NCBI GenBank assembly: GCA_910586705.1
Contig: CAJUJK010000003.1
Location: 153,120 to 217,119 of the forward strand
Origin: an uncultured Lachnospiraceae bacterium
Lineage (GTDB): Bacteria > Bacillota > Clostridia > Lachnospirales > Lachnospiraceae
Length of the DNA stretch: 64,000 bases
Direction: 5' to 3'
Part shown: in pieces, positions 17,490-28,700 of the stretch
Layout: each line of letters starts with the position of its first letter
Numbering within the stretch: position 1 is the first letter of the stretch
The notes under the pieces: generated by a model
What the model was told of the DNA's origin: nothing
What the model saw: only the letters and a program-made list of their open reading frames with translations
The model's database searches: none
Program-made: the position numbers and the translations under genes

Positions 17490-19004
17490 TTACTGCCCCT
17501 CCGGCGTCCCCGCAGGCAGCTCCGGCTCCAGCTCCATGGGTATCTCCGGCAGCGGCTCCGGCTCCGTCCCCGGCAGATAATAGCAAATGACAGGGGTATT
17601 CTTCTCCACCATACCGTAGATTTCCTGTGCCACCGCGTAGGGCAGATTGACACAGCCGTGGGAGCCGTTCGTCATATAGATATTCCTGCCAAACTCGCTT
17701 CTCCACGTCGCGTCGTGCATTCCCACATTATTGTTAAAGGGCATCCAGAAATTGACCGGCGTACTGTAAGTCTCCCCGTTTAAGGTGGCGTTCCGCTCCT
17801 TGTACGTGATCCCGTAAATCCCTGGCGGCGTGGCGTTTCCCCTGCCGGGATTGCCCGATACAAAGTCCGATTCCAGAACGCATTCCCCGTTCTGGTATAA
17901 AAACAGGTGCTGTGCCGTCAGATTAATCTCCACGTAGGAATCCCCATAGTCGGGCGACTCGTAGGAAGCCGCCGTCTGTCTGTAGACAGGCACACGCTCT
18001 CCTCCCTCGCCCTTTTCCAGCAGACCAATCAGTTCTTCGGTTTCCTGCCCCACATCCATCCACCAGCCGTAATCTCCCAGATCAATCGTCACTTCTTCCC
18101 CATAGCTGGTCATAAACTTTCTCTTGTGAAAAACCGTGTCATGCTTTCTCCGCAGGGAATTGACATACTCTTTTACCAGTTCCGTGTCAAGCTCCGCCCG
18201 GTTCCCCTTCCGCACAATCCAGCCCGCCACGGTGTCCGCGTCCAGAACTTCCCGTTCTTCCCCAAATGTATAAGTAACGGTCGTATTCACATAGTTCTGC
18301 AGCTTTTCGTAGGTTTTTTTAAGCCCCGCATCCTCTGCAGTCACCTTCGGCTCCTCGTAACATCCCGCCGCATCCAGATCCACCTGCTTTTCCAGTCCGT
18401 CCAATGCCGCCTTGATCGCTTCTATGGTCTTTTCCCGGTTCAGACGGTTTCCTTTTTCCTCCGCCACCAGCGCGAAACCGCTCTCCGGCACATAATCCGC
18501 TATGTAAGCGTCCGTCGGCTCTTTCACAAAATCCTTTTGAAATCCCCGGAGCGCATCTATGTATTCCAGAAGCGCTGTCTCCTCATAAAAAAGAGGCGCG
18601 TCCATGCGGTAATCCGCATCGTGCTTTAAAAACCAGAGATATGGATTCTGTCCCTGCAAAACAGCCTGCAGCGGCTCCGTGGAAACATAGGAAATCCCGA
18701 TCCCGCTTCCCGGTATTTCCTCCTCCAGCGTCGTGCCGTCAGCCTGCCGCTCTATGACACAGAGCGAATAGTTCCCGATCTGCTCCTCCAGCTCGGAAAT
18801 CGACATGCCGGACACGTCCACCTCGTCGATCACCGTGCCGTTTAAAAAACAGCTCTGGTAGCGGTTCAGCCCCGCTATGTAGACGATCAGCAGGACAAGA
18901 AGGGACGCCCCCGCAATGGCGGACGCGATCAGAATCCCCTTCTTTTTCCACGTAAGCTCCCTCTTTGATTCTGTTGTTTCCTGATGCTTGAACGGTAGTT
19001 TCAT
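17490..19004 (-). CDS. Membrane-anchored L,D-transpeptidase (YkuD) with peptidoglycan-binding-like repeats
   Basis: Cell-wall enzyme of 504 residues that likely makes 3-3 crosslinks in peptidoglycan. A single N-terminal membrane helix (GILIASAIAGASLLVLLIVY) anchors it, with the rest outside. The middle part (about residues 60-340) resembles the PG_binding_4 domains common in Clostridia. The C-terminal YkuD domain has the conserved His in VGMHDATW and the catalytic SHGCVNLP motif, with Cys as nucleophile. The C-terminal tail is rich in Pro and Glu. It lies between the two-component system and the terminator of the NRPS operon and appears to be a single-gene unit, with GGAAAACAG ahead of the ATG. 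Confidence 0.94.
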   Translation of the reverse strand: MKLPFKHQETTESKRELTWKKKGILIASAIAGASLLVLLIVYIAGLNRYQSCFLNGTVIDEVDVSGMSISELEEQIGNYSLCVIERQADGTTLEEEIPGSGIGISYVSTEPLQAVLQGQNPYLWFLKHDADYRMDAPLFYEETALLEYIDALRGFQKDFVKEPTDAYIADYVPESGFALVAEEKGNRLNREKTIEAIKAALDGLEKQVDLDAAGCYEEPKVTAEDAGLKKTYEKLQNYVNTTVTYTFGEEREVLDADTVAGWIVRKGNRAELDTELVKEYVNSLRRKHDTVFHKRKFMTSYGEEVTIDLGDYGWWMDVGQETEELIGLLEKGEGGERVPVYRQTAASYESPDYGDSYVEINLTAQHLFLYQNGECVLESDFVSGNPGRGNATPPGIYGITYKERNATLNGETYSTPVNFWMPFNNNVGMHDATWRSEFGRNIYMTNGSHGCVNLPYAVAQEIYGMVEKNTPVICYYLPGTEPEPLPEIPMELEPELPAGTPEGQ

Positions 19005-19084
19005 TGGCTCTGTTTTCCTTACTTAAATAATATGCTGACTTAGCTTATGCGCGTAAGCAGACTTTGCTTATGCGAGCAAAAAAA

Positions 19085-19114
19085 GAATGCTATACTTTGT
19101 TCAGTATAACATTC
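19085..19114 (-). terminator. Intrinsic terminator of the NRPS operon
   Basis: On the minus strand GAATG and TATACT arms pair with AGTATA and CATTC (an 11-bp stem with one mismatch and a 6-base loop), followed by TTCTTTTTTTGC. It lies about 25 bases after the stop of the acyltransferase gene, and so marks the end of the NRPS transcription unit. Confidence 0.87.
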
Positions 19115-19139
19115 CTTCTGACAGATTTCACGTCTCTTT

Positions 19140-20255
19140 TTATGCCATTTTTTTCACATGGTTGTATCCTCTGACCATAAGCCCGGTCACGACGATTGAC
19201 AACAGTGCCAGCAGCCAGCACTGGTAACTCTGAAAACCCTCATATCCGTGTATGCCAAAAACTGCCAGATACACCGGCACATGCAGCGCGTAATACTTGG
19301 ATATATGTCTGTTATAGTACAGAAGCTGCCGCGCCGCGGGATTTTGCGGCTCCTTTCGTCCACCATCCGCTTCTCCCCTTCTATCGATAAAGTAAATAAG
19401 TATGGCAAAGGCGAAAATGTGCGAAAGGCTCGCCGCCACATGAAAGAGATCCGGCTGCGTGTATGATGCGGTGAGTACCGCGTACATTTCCGAAAGGTCC
19501 GCGCCGTATTTTCCAAATATAAACGCCCACCAGACCAGAATCATCACAGCGGAAGGAACCGCCAGCCTCCTATAAAATGCCGCTTTATCAGCCACATGCC
19601 GCAGCGCTTTTCCAAAAGCGACCCCGAACAGCGCGTAGGACAGAAAATAGAGCGGTGTAAAAGATACAAAATCCGCCTCCCCAACCAGCAGTCTGAGCAC
19701 ATATCCGAGCACTGGCACATTCACGGGCGTTCCGTAGAGGAAAGGAGCCGCTATGCCGACCGCCGCGCCGAGTATCACGTACCCCACAGGTTTCATTTTC
19801 AGTTTCCTGAGAAGCGCCAGCACCAGATAAATGATGCCTGTGATAAAAAAGATATTGGTGTACTGTAAAAATATCCCCACCGAAAGGCGGAAGTTCTGCA
19901 TCCCGGCGTCCGACAGCCTGCCCCGGACAAACGGGTACGGCAGAAGCAATGCCGCCACATAGGCGAGATTGTTCAGATACTGATACACCACCATACGGAC
20001 CCCGCTCTGACAGAGCGTCTTCGGCGCCGCATTTTTGCTGTAAACCGTTCCCATTCCCATGACAAAAATAAAAATAGCCGCGCCGGACATGGTGGCAAAC
20101 ATATAAATACCCCGTGCCACGGCATCCTCCGGGGACATGGTTGCCTGAAACGCATGAATCAGAAAAATAAACAGCATAAAAAAGCCTTTCAGATAATCGA
20201 ACTCTCCCTGCCTTCCGATATTTACCTCGTCTTTTGAAAAAATCGTGTTCTTCAT
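19140..20255 (-). CDS. Multi-pass membrane acyltransferase-like protein in the NRPS operon
   Basis: Integral membrane protein of 371 residues with about ten hydrophobic segments. The N-terminal FDYLKGFFMLFIFLIHAF matches the Lys/His-containing first helix of acyltransferase-3/DUF1624-like families, in which a His near the membrane surface acts in acyl transfer. The frame is open 61 codons further upstream, but that part overlaps the phosphopantetheinyl transferase gene; the ATG at 20255 has GAGAGGGAAG in front of it. It is the last gene of the NRPS operon, 31 bases after the transferase gene. A role in acylating or otherwise modifying the peptide product, or in its export, is inferred from position only. 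Confidence 0.7.
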   Translation of the reverse strand: MKNTIFSKDEVNIGRQGEFDYLKGFFMLFIFLIHAFQATMSPEDAVARGIYMFATMSGAAIFIFVMGMGTVYSKNAAPKTLCQSGVRMVVYQYLNNLAYVAALLLPYPFVRGRLSDAGMQNFRLSVGIFLQYTNIFFITGIIYLVLALLRKLKMKPVGYVILGAAVGIAAPFLYGTPVNVPVLGYVLRLLVGEADFVSFTPLYFLSYALFGVAFGKALRHVADKAAFYRRLAVPSAVMILVWWAFIFGKYGADLSEMYAVLTASYTQPDLFHVAASLSHIFAFAILIYFIDRRGEADGGRKEPQNPAARQLLYYNRHISKYYALHVPVYLAVFGIHGYEGFQSYQCWLLALLSIVVTGLMVRGYNHVKKMA

Positions 20256-20286
20256 CTTCCCTCTCCCGGACCACCGTCCCTGTTTT

Positions 20287-20973
20287 CTATCCCTGCCGAT
20301 TCTCCCGGAAACACACGGCGGCAAAATATTCCCCCAGCCGGTACTCCCTGAATACAAATGCCTCTGGATCAAGGAAATGCGCCACCACGCTCTTCCCGTC
20401 AAGGGCAATGTCTCCCTCCGGCAATATCGCAATCTCAAAGGCGTTCAGGGGGAGCAGAAGCCCTGTCCCCAGCGCCTTTAAAAAGCTCTCCTTCAACGTC
20501 CACATCCGGGTGAACGCCTCATCCTGTCCCGCCTTCCCCTGCTGCCCGGCAATAAAGGCATACTCCCCCGGGGTAAAGAAGCGTTTTGCCAAAGCCAGAT
20601 CGGACGCCTGCTGCCTTTCAATGTCACACCCCGTCTCCACGCCCGCAAACACCGCCAGAACCTTGCTCCCGGAATGGGAAAGGTTAAAGTGGATATGCGG
20701 ATGTTTCGCCAGATAAGGCTTTCCCTTTTCCGTGTAAGACAATACTGCCTCCCGCTCGCAAAGTCCCCATTCCGACAACCCCTTATCCATTAAAATGCCC
20801 GCTCCCAGAGAGAGTCGTTTGTCCTCCATGCGAAGGAGCGAATCCACTTTTCTCTGCCGCTCGTCGGACATGGTTTTATAATATGTCAAAAAACTACCCT
20901 CGTCCTCCAGTTCCCCCACATCCATACAATACAGGACAGCCCCGTCCTCCCTGAACAGCTCCTCCGCTCTCAT
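20287..20973 (-). CDS. 4'-phosphopantetheinyl transferase, Sfp type
   Basis: Cytoplasmic enzyme of 228 residues that converts apo-carrier domains to the holo form by moving phosphopantetheine from CoA to a Ser. The two family signatures are present: GCDIERQ (metal-binding Asp and Glu) and WTLKESFLKALGTGL (Glu and Lys). The region HPHIHFNLSHSGSKVL is the usual first conserved block. The length fits Sfp rather than the short AcpS type. Its ATG overlaps the stop of the MATE-ATPase gene by four bases (20970-20973). Four carrier domains of the NRPS upstream are its obvious targets. Confidence 0.95.
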   Translation of the reverse strand: MRAEELFREDGAVLYCMDVGELEDEGSFLTYYKTMSDERQRKVDSLLRMEDKRLSLGAGILMDKGLSEWGLCEREAVLSYTEKGKPYLAKHPHIHFNLSHSGSKVLAVFAGVETGCDIERQQASDLALAKRFFTPGEYAFIAGQQGKAGQDEAFTRMWTLKESFLKALGTGLLLPLNAFEIAILPEGDIALDGKSVVAHFLDPEAFVFREYRLGEYFAAVCFRENRQG

Positions 20974-22790
20974 CCTTCTTGTATCCTTTCCTCTTTCGGT
21001 TTCATTTTCAGTTCCATGATCGTGTTGTTCATATTCAGAACCCGCATATACTGGAAATCCGACATGATTTTCCGAATGAGCGCAATCCCACCCAGTGCAA
21101 TCTTCCCGTCCTCCTCCTCTTCCGACTGGTATTCCAGCGGATTAAAGGGCACACCGTCGTCCCGGACGCGGAGAAGATAGCTGCCGTCCTGAATGGTAAA
21201 ACTGATGTCGATAAAACTTCTGTCGTTTCCCCGGTAGCCGTAACGGATCACGTTGGCGCAGATTTCTTCCAGAGCCAGCCCGATCAGCTTCGCATCCTTT
21301 TCCCCGATGCCGTTTTCTTCACAGAAGTCAAACAAGGCGTCCCGCAGCTTTATCACATCCTCCAGATGATTTTCTATGGAAAAATCCAGACAGGTCTCCT
21401 CCGCTATGTCCGGAAGCATATATCTGCCGCCGTCTGGAAATCTGCCGGCGCGCTGTCCTCCCATGCGGTAAAGGACACTGACCAGTATGGTCAAAGCCTC
21501 GCTCACCACCGCTGCCACGCACACGCCGGGAAGTCCCATCCAGAAGATGCCGGCAAGGGTGATCGGCACCACCACACCGAATCCCTGCAGCACCGTGATC
21601 ACCGTGGAAAGTCCCGGCTGCAGGATTGTCTGGTAGTAGGACATGAGAAATTTATTGTACACATAAAAGGGGAACCCGCACGCGAAGATGCGCAGCGCAA
21701 GTTTACACATGGCAAGCAGTTCCCCGTCCCGGATGCCGAACAGACCGGCAATCCCCTGCGGAAACAGGAGAAAGACGAACAGAAGCGCCGCGATGGTGAG
21801 ATAGCTGTAGGTCAGCACTCTTTTGCACAGCGCGCGGATCCCGTAGTAGTCCCTCTCCCCATAGAGAATCCCGGCAATGCTGGGAATCAGTCCGATCACG
21901 CCGCCCACGCACAGTTCCGCGATCAGCACCGCGTTGGCGCACACGGAATAGACTGCCATGGAATCAGTTCCCAGATACCTCACGATGGCGGAATTGATGA
22001 TCACGGACGCAAGCGCCGACATCAGCGTGAACGCCGCGCTGGGAATCCCTGCCACCGACGCCATCTTCACATAGGATAGCATCTGGTGCGCCGGACCGTC
22101 CGGCGTCCCTATACGCCACGAGAGCTTTAACATCCTGTGACCAGAACGGAAGTAGAGAAGCGCCGTCACCATGCCCGCCAGATAACCGATCACGGTGGAG
22201 AGGGCGCTCCCCGCCATCCCCATTTGAAATACCTTGATAAATATGACATCCAGCACCAGATTCACCGCATTCGCGATGATAAACAGCGCGCTCCCAAGCT
22301 GCGGGTGATTGTCCGCATTCATAAAATAGCAGAAAATAATAGCGATGGTCAGAATCGGGATCCCGCCGAAATTGACCGCCATATAAGGCTCCACCAGCGC
22401 CGCCATCTGCTCGTTCCCGGAAAGCGCCAAAGCGAGCGGTCCCGGCAAAAAAGGCGCAAGCAGAGCAAAGAGGAGGGATATGGCGGCTCCCGCCGCCAGA
22501 GAAGCGCTAAACACGCCGCCCGCCTCAGACAGGCTCCGCTTTCCCAGAAGTACCGCCGCCTCCGCCGCGCCTCCCATAGCCAGCATCAGCGCCGGCATCT
22601 GCAGGGTGAGCAGCACAGGCATGGAAAGCTCGATCGCCGCCATCGCCTCCGATCCCAAAAGATTTCCAACGATCATACCGTCCACCACGTTGCCAAGCTG
22701 CATTGCCACAGTCATCAGCACCCCCGGCAGAATATACTGGTAGATCTTTTTCTGAATCAAATACGCGTTTCGCTCCATATCCTTTCCCAT
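20970..22790 (-). CDS. MATE transporter fused to a C-terminal GHKL ATPase (anti-sigma/RsbW-like) domain
   Basis: Fusion protein of 606 residues. Residues 1 to about 450 are a MATE exporter with twelve hydrophobic segments (early block VAMQLGNVVDGMIVGNLLG). From about residue 465 the chain continues into a HATPase_c_2-type domain: LRDALFDFCEENGI, the N-box ALEEICANVIRYGY, and the ATP-lid motif RVRDDGVPFNP, then GGIALIRKIM. Such domains occur in RsbW/SpoIIAB anti-sigma kinases. The gene lies 6 bases after the NRPS stop and overlaps the phosphopantetheinyl transferase gene by four bases, so it very probably exports the NRPS product. The ATPase may gate transport or report it to a partner protein; that is inference. 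Start choice between codons 1 and 5 is uncertain. Confidence 0.9.
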   Translation of the reverse strand: MGKDMERNAYLIQKKIYQYILPGVLMTVAMQLGNVVDGMIVGNLLGSEAMAAIELSMPVLLTLQMPALMLAMGGAAEAAVLLGKRSLSEAGGVFSASLAAGAAISLLFALLAPFLPGPLALALSGNEQMAALVEPYMAVNFGGIPILTIAIIFCYFMNADNHPQLGSALFIIANAVNLVLDVIFIKVFQMGMAGSALSTVIGYLAGMVTALLYFRSGHRMLKLSWRIGTPDGPAHQMLSYVKMASVAGIPSAAFTLMSALASVIINSAIVRYLGTDSMAVYSVCANAVLIAELCVGGVIGLIPSIAGILYGERDYYGIRALCKRVLTYSYLTIAALLFVFLLFPQGIAGLFGIRDGELLAMCKLALRIFACGFPFYVYNKFLMSYYQTILQPGLSTVITVLQGFGVVVPITLAGIFWMGLPGVCVAAVVSEALTILVSVLYRMGGQRAGRFPDGGRYMLPDIAEETCLDFSIENHLEDVIKLRDALFDFCEENGIGEKDAKLIGLALEEICANVIRYGYRGNDRSFIDISFTIQDGSYLLRVRDDGVPFNPLEYQSEEEEDGKIALGGIALIRKIMSDFQYMRVLNMNNTIMELKMKPKEERIQEG

Positions 22791-22796
22791 GCCCCT

Positions 22797-25700
22797 TTAT
22801 ATCTTTCCGTCAAAAAATCCAAGCGTCTCCAGTGCCTTTAAGGCATTGCGCAGATAATCCTTATCCGGCATAGGCCACTTAAAGCCCAGTCTGTAAAGAA
22901 TCTTGGTGGTAAAGCTGTTGTCCGCGTCAATATAGGAGCCTGCCGTTTCCTGTTCTCCCGGCAGATACGCAATCAGCCCGGATATCAGCTCGTTTTTGTC
23001 CTCATCCGCCAGCGCTTTCTGCAGACAGTCCCCAAACGCCTCGTCGCTCACCGTCTCTATGGCGATTCCGATGCGGTTCATCTGTTCCACCACATCCGCC
23101 ATCTGGATCACGTAGCTGCTGTAGGCATGGAACACCGTGAAGCCGCCGCCGACCCCCGAAAGCTTTACAATCGCCTGCGCCGTGGAGTCGATGGGTGAAA
23201 ACTCCGCCGGCATGTCGAGCTGGGAAACCGGGAACTTGCCGAGCGCCACATAGCCCCGCAGGGTGCGCATAAACCCGTTGGTCACGGAATTGATCTGAAA
23301 CTCTCCGTCGCTGTCGCGGCTCATCAGATTCCCCACTCTCATCACCCGACCCTTCATGCCGTCGGCGACAGCGCCAAGCACCGCCTTTTCCGCACGGAAT
23401 TTGGTGTCGATATAACGGTTGGTGATGCGCTGTCCGAAATCCAGCTCATTCTCATGTATCTTCTTCTCCTCGGGGAACTGCTGCCCCACATTCTCTCCCG
23501 CCACGCTCACGGTGGAGACCTGAATCAGTTCCCTTCCCGTCTCCATACAGAGATCGATGAGATGGAGCACGCCCTGATAATTCACCCGCTCCAGTATGTC
23601 GTCCGCCGAAAAATGCTTCACGCACGCCGCGCAGTTGATCACCCGGTCAAAGTCATAGTGCCGCAGCGACTCCACCTTCTCCTTGTCTGTGATATCCCCC
23701 TCGATGATGACGATCCTGTTTCCGAAAAGCTCCTCGTAGGGATTGCTGAAATAGTACACAAGCATGGTTTTCAGCCGCTTTTCTATGGAGGGCGCGCTGC
23801 CCCTGCGAAGCAGGCAGTATATGATGCCGTCCGTTTCCTCGATCAGGGTTTTTAAAATATGGGCGCCGAGGAAACCTGTAGCTCCCGTCAGCAATACATC
23901 TCCTATCTCCTGCGGCGCGATCTCATCCACATGCGCCGGTGTGTTCCTTGCAAGAATCCGTGAGAGGGCATCCTGCTCCGGGTTCTTCCCGGACATCTGT
24001 TTTCCGCTGTCCTGCCCGGCTGTTTCCTTCGCCGCGCCCTGTCCCTCGCGTCCCATGAGATACTGTTCCAGCGCCAGAGGCGTCTTGTGTTCAAACAGAT
24101 CCGCGTAGGACACCCCGATGCCGGCGCTCATACACTTCATCGCCACCTTGGACGCGGAGAGGGAGGTGCCGCCGTTCTCAAAGAAATCATCCTCGATACC
24201 GACTTTTTCCACCCCCAGCGCCATGGCAAAAATCTCGCACAGTCTGCGCTGCAGTTCGGTGCGCGGCTCGATATAATTTTTCGCATCCTGCGTGTATTCC
24301 GGCTCCGGCAGCGCCCGTCTGTCCACCTTGCCGTTGTTGGTGAGGGGGAACTCCGGCAGCTGCATCAGCACCCGCGGCACCATATAGGGCGTCAGGTACT
24401 TCTGCATGAAACAGGTCAGCTTCTGCGGATCCACCTGCTGTTTCGCCACGAAGTAACCGCACAGGAACTGGTCGGTGTCCTTGCCCTTCACGAGCACAAC
24501 GCTGGATTTCACGGAAGGGTACTGATTCATCACATTCTCGATCTCGTCCAGCTCCACCCGCAGTCCCCGGAGTTTTACCTGATTGTCCATGCGCCCCATA
24601 AACTCGATCTTGCCGTGATGATTCCACTTCGCGAGGTCGCCGCTGCGATACGCCTTTCTCCCCTCAAAGGTGATGAATTTATCCGCCGTCAGGTCCGGCC
24701 TTCCCACATAACCCCTGCCCACGCCGTTTCCGATGATGAGCAGTTCTCCCGGCACGCCTGCGGGAAGCGGATTCCGACACTTGTCAAGGATCATCATTCT
24801 GATATTTGCCATAGGTCTTCCTATGGTGATCTTCTCCCCGGTTACCTGCTCGAACGCGCACCCGATGGTGGTCTCCGTGGGACCATACCCGTTAAATACG
24901 ATGGCTCCCGTTCCCAGAGCCGTGATCTTTTCATAGAGGGCTTCGGGAAACGCCTCCGCGCCCACATTAAACACCTTGATCCGCGACAGCGCGTCCCTCA
25001 TCTCCGGCATGTCGATGATATTGATCAGGAAGGAGGGCGTACAAGTCATCATATTCACCCCGTTTTCCAGTATCAGTTCAAAGAGCGCAAGGGGATTGTG
25101 AATTTCCTCCTCATTTGCCATGCACACCGTAATGCCGTGATACAGCGGGATACACTCCTCCAGTATGGACACGTCAAAGGTGATGGCGGCAAAAGCAAGG
25201 GATACCGTGGCATTCTTTATATAGGACTGCGCCTCCACATTGTACGGATTGTCGTCCACATAGTTCACCAGATTCCGATGTTCAATCATCACGCCCTTGG
25301 GCTTTCCTGTGGAGCCGGAAGTATAAATACAGTAGCACAGGTTTTCCGGGTGGATGTCGATCTGCGGATTCTCGATATTTCCGCCCTCCGCCAGAAGGTC
25401 CTCCAGACGAAGCGCCTTCGCCGCGCTTTTTTGCAGGAGATGACTACGCTGGTCAATCAGTTCTCCGGGCATGATCACAAACGCCGCCCCGGAATCCTCC
25501 AGTATATAGGCGATCCGCTCGTCGGGATATTCCGGGTCGATGGGGACGAAAGCCCCGCCAGCCTTCATCACGCCCTGTCTGACGGCATACACATCCACCG
25601 TCCGGGGCATCATCACGCCCACCATCCCGTCCGTGTGCAGTCCCAAGTCGAGCAGACGGTTGGCGATCCTGTTTGCATTCTCGTTTAACTCCCGGAAGGT

Positions 25701-28700
25701 CCGGCTCTCCCCGCACGCGATTACTGCCGTCCTGTCGGGACAGAGTGCCGCCTGCCGCTCAAAGAGAATGTTTGCCGTCACCTGTTCCACCGGGCAGTCC
25801 GTCCCGTTGTACCTCTCCAGTTTGCGGCGCGCCTCACCGCTCAGCATGGACACTTCCTTCAAAAGCTTCTTTTTACTAAACTCCTCCACCACAACGGCAA
25901 AACTGTCCACCAGCCCCGCCACGGTGCTCTCCTCATACAAATCGCTTCTGTACTCGATCTGGTAGCAGATCTTACTTCCGTCTACCGCCACATCCACCGA
26001 CAGCGGCGCCTTCGCCGTGTCGAGGCGCAGTTCCTCCATAACTGCCTTTTCCCCGGCGATCTCGTCAAACTGGAAATCATCCCCCTGAAAGGCGAAGAGG
26101 ATATCCGCCCTGATCCCGTATGCCCTGCTGATCTCGGCAAAAGAATAGATATCCGCGTTCATACTGTTCAAAAGCTGTTCCCCTGTCTCACGCAGATAAC
26201 TGTCGATCTCCTGCTCCCCATCAATGTTGCAGTAAACCGGCAGGGTTTTCACCAGCATACTGATGACGGAGGAAAGTCTGGAATCGTTTCTTCCATTATA
26301 AATTGTGGTGAACACCGCCTCATCCTTGTACACATACCGCCCCGTCACGAAACCGAAAGCGGCGGTAAACAGCGTGTTCATGGTAATCTTCTTCTCCTCG
26401 CAGAAGGCGCGGACAGCGTCCATGTCCACCGGCATATCCCTTCTGTACAGTCCCACCGTCTGCTGATTGGCATCCGCCTCCCTCCTGTCACGCGCGGGAA
26501 GGAAATCTGTGTCACAGCCGGAGAAGACTGAATCATAGTATTCTTTGGCACGTCTGTACTCCTCGCCCTGCAGCGCCTTCTGTTCCACGAGGGCAGCTTC
26601 AAATCCGGAGAAGGCTTCCGCTGTCAGCTTCTCCCCGCCGTAAGCCGCGTTCATATCCCGGATAAAGATACCGCAGGACGTGCCGTCGCTGATGATATGG
26701 TGGAATTCCAAAAACAGATATTTGCCCTCCGCAGTCTCATACAGCTCGATACGGAACAGCCGCTCCTCCAGAAGCTGATACGGGCGCACCAGCTCCTCCC
26801 TGCAGAGCCGGTCCTTTATCTCCACGGAAAAAGGCGCGTCGTCATTTCGTCTCTGCCGGATATCTCCCTTCTCATCTATAAATAATGTGGTCTTTATGTA
26901 GGGATGGGCGGCAACCGTCTCCTCCACCGCTCTCTTCAGCCGGGACAGCTCCACCTTCTCATCCAGCTTAATCAGGAAGGGAATATTGTAGATCGTGCTG
27001 CCCGGGTTGGCGGCGCACTCCACAAAGATGCCGTTCTGCGTCTGGGTCAGCGGATAGTCCGCCTGCACGTCAAAGGTCTCCCGCTCTCCCCTCTCCTGAA
27101 GCAGCTTTTCCAGTTTCTCCACCGTATTGTATTCCTTCAAATCCTTATTCCGAACCACCACGCCCTCAAAAGCTTTGGAGAGCAGGGCGTTTAAACGCAC
27201 CGCGCCGATGGAGGTAAGGCCTGCCCGGTAAATATCCGTGGAAACGCCAAACTCCCTGTGTCCGATGACTTTCGCCACACAGTCGAAGATCTTCTGCTGG
27301 GTCTCACCCACAGGCGCCGTCAGCTCCTCCTTCTTCCGCTCGGGCTTAGGCAAAGCCTTTTTGTCCACCTTCTGATTCTGGTTCAAGGGGATCTGATCGA
27401 TCTGCATGGTGACGGCGGGAACCATGTAAGGAGGCTTGCTCTCCATGATAAACGCGTTCATTGCCTCCACATCCACCGTCTCCCCGGATACCACATAGGC
27501 AGCGATATATTTTCCGCCGCCGGCTTCGTCGAAAGCAGCCACCGTCGCGTCCGTGATCCCCGGGAACTGACGTATGATCTCCTCCACCTCGGTCAGCTCG
27601 ATGCGGAAGCCACGGATCTTCACCTGCCCGTCCCGGCGTCCGATAAACTGGATATTTCCATTCGGCAGGAAGCGCACAACATCACCCGTGTGATACACTC
27701 TGCGATACCCTTCCTCGTCGGAGAACGGATTCTCGGAGTAAGACTCCGCCGTCTTTTCCGGGCGGTTCAGATAGCCTCTGGACACCTGATATCCGGCTAT
27801 CCACAGTTCTCCCGGCACGCCTGCAGGCACCCTTCTCCCACAGCTGTCCACCACATACAGCTTCATATTATAGAGCGGTTTCCCGATCGGCACATTCTCC
27901 TCATAGCGGTTCATCGGATAGGAGGTGGTAAAGATCGTGCACTCCGTGGGACCGTAAACATTGTAGTAGTTCGTGTCACCCGAGGGCGCAAAAGGCGTCA
28001 GCGCTTCCCCGCCCATGGACAGATGCTTTAACGTCTTGCACTTCATACTGGTGGCAAAGGCACGCCCGATCTGGGTGGTCATAAAGGAGTGGGTCACGCC
28101 CTCCTTCACAAAGTACTGGTTCAGTTCGTTCAGATCCAGACGGATGGACTGATCGATGATACACGTCGCCGCGCCGGTCACAAGCGCCGGATAGATATCC
28201 ATCATATGCGCGTCAAAGCCATAGCTGGCATACGCCGCCACCCGGTTCTCCGGCTGCAAGTCATAATATGTCTGATACCACTTGCAGAATGCCGCCAGAT
28301 TCCCGTGTTCCAGCATACACCCTTTGGGCACGCCGGTGGACCCGGAGGTGTAGAGCAGGATAAACAGATCCTCCGGTTTCGGCGGGCAGGGAAGCGCATC
28401 CTTTTCCACCTCCGGCAAGCCGGGAATATCTTTCGTCAGCAGGACTTCTCCCTGATATCCGTCCACCAGATGCAGAAGTTCCTCATCCGCAATGAGAAGT
28501 TTCGCGTCCGCATCCTCTATCATAAAGGCAAGCCGCTCCTTGGGGTATGTAGGGTCGAGAGGCTGGTACGCGGCTCCCGCCTTCAAAATACCGAAAGAGG
28601 CAAGCGCCATATACTCACACCGCGGAATGAGCACGGACACGGTCTGCTCCCTGCCGATGCCAAGCCCCGCGATATAAGCCGCCAGACGGTCGGTGATCTC

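Noticed and set aside
20979..22079. 366-codon plus-strand frame antisense to the MATE-ATPase fusion
   Set aside because: It mirrors codon bias of the real gene; no motif and no context.
24087..25688. 533-codon open frame on the plus strand, antisense to the NRPS A4-T4 region
   Set aside because: The residue composition is His/Arg-rich without any domain, as expected for the antisense of GC-rich coding DNA; the opposite frame is an unmistakable NRPS.
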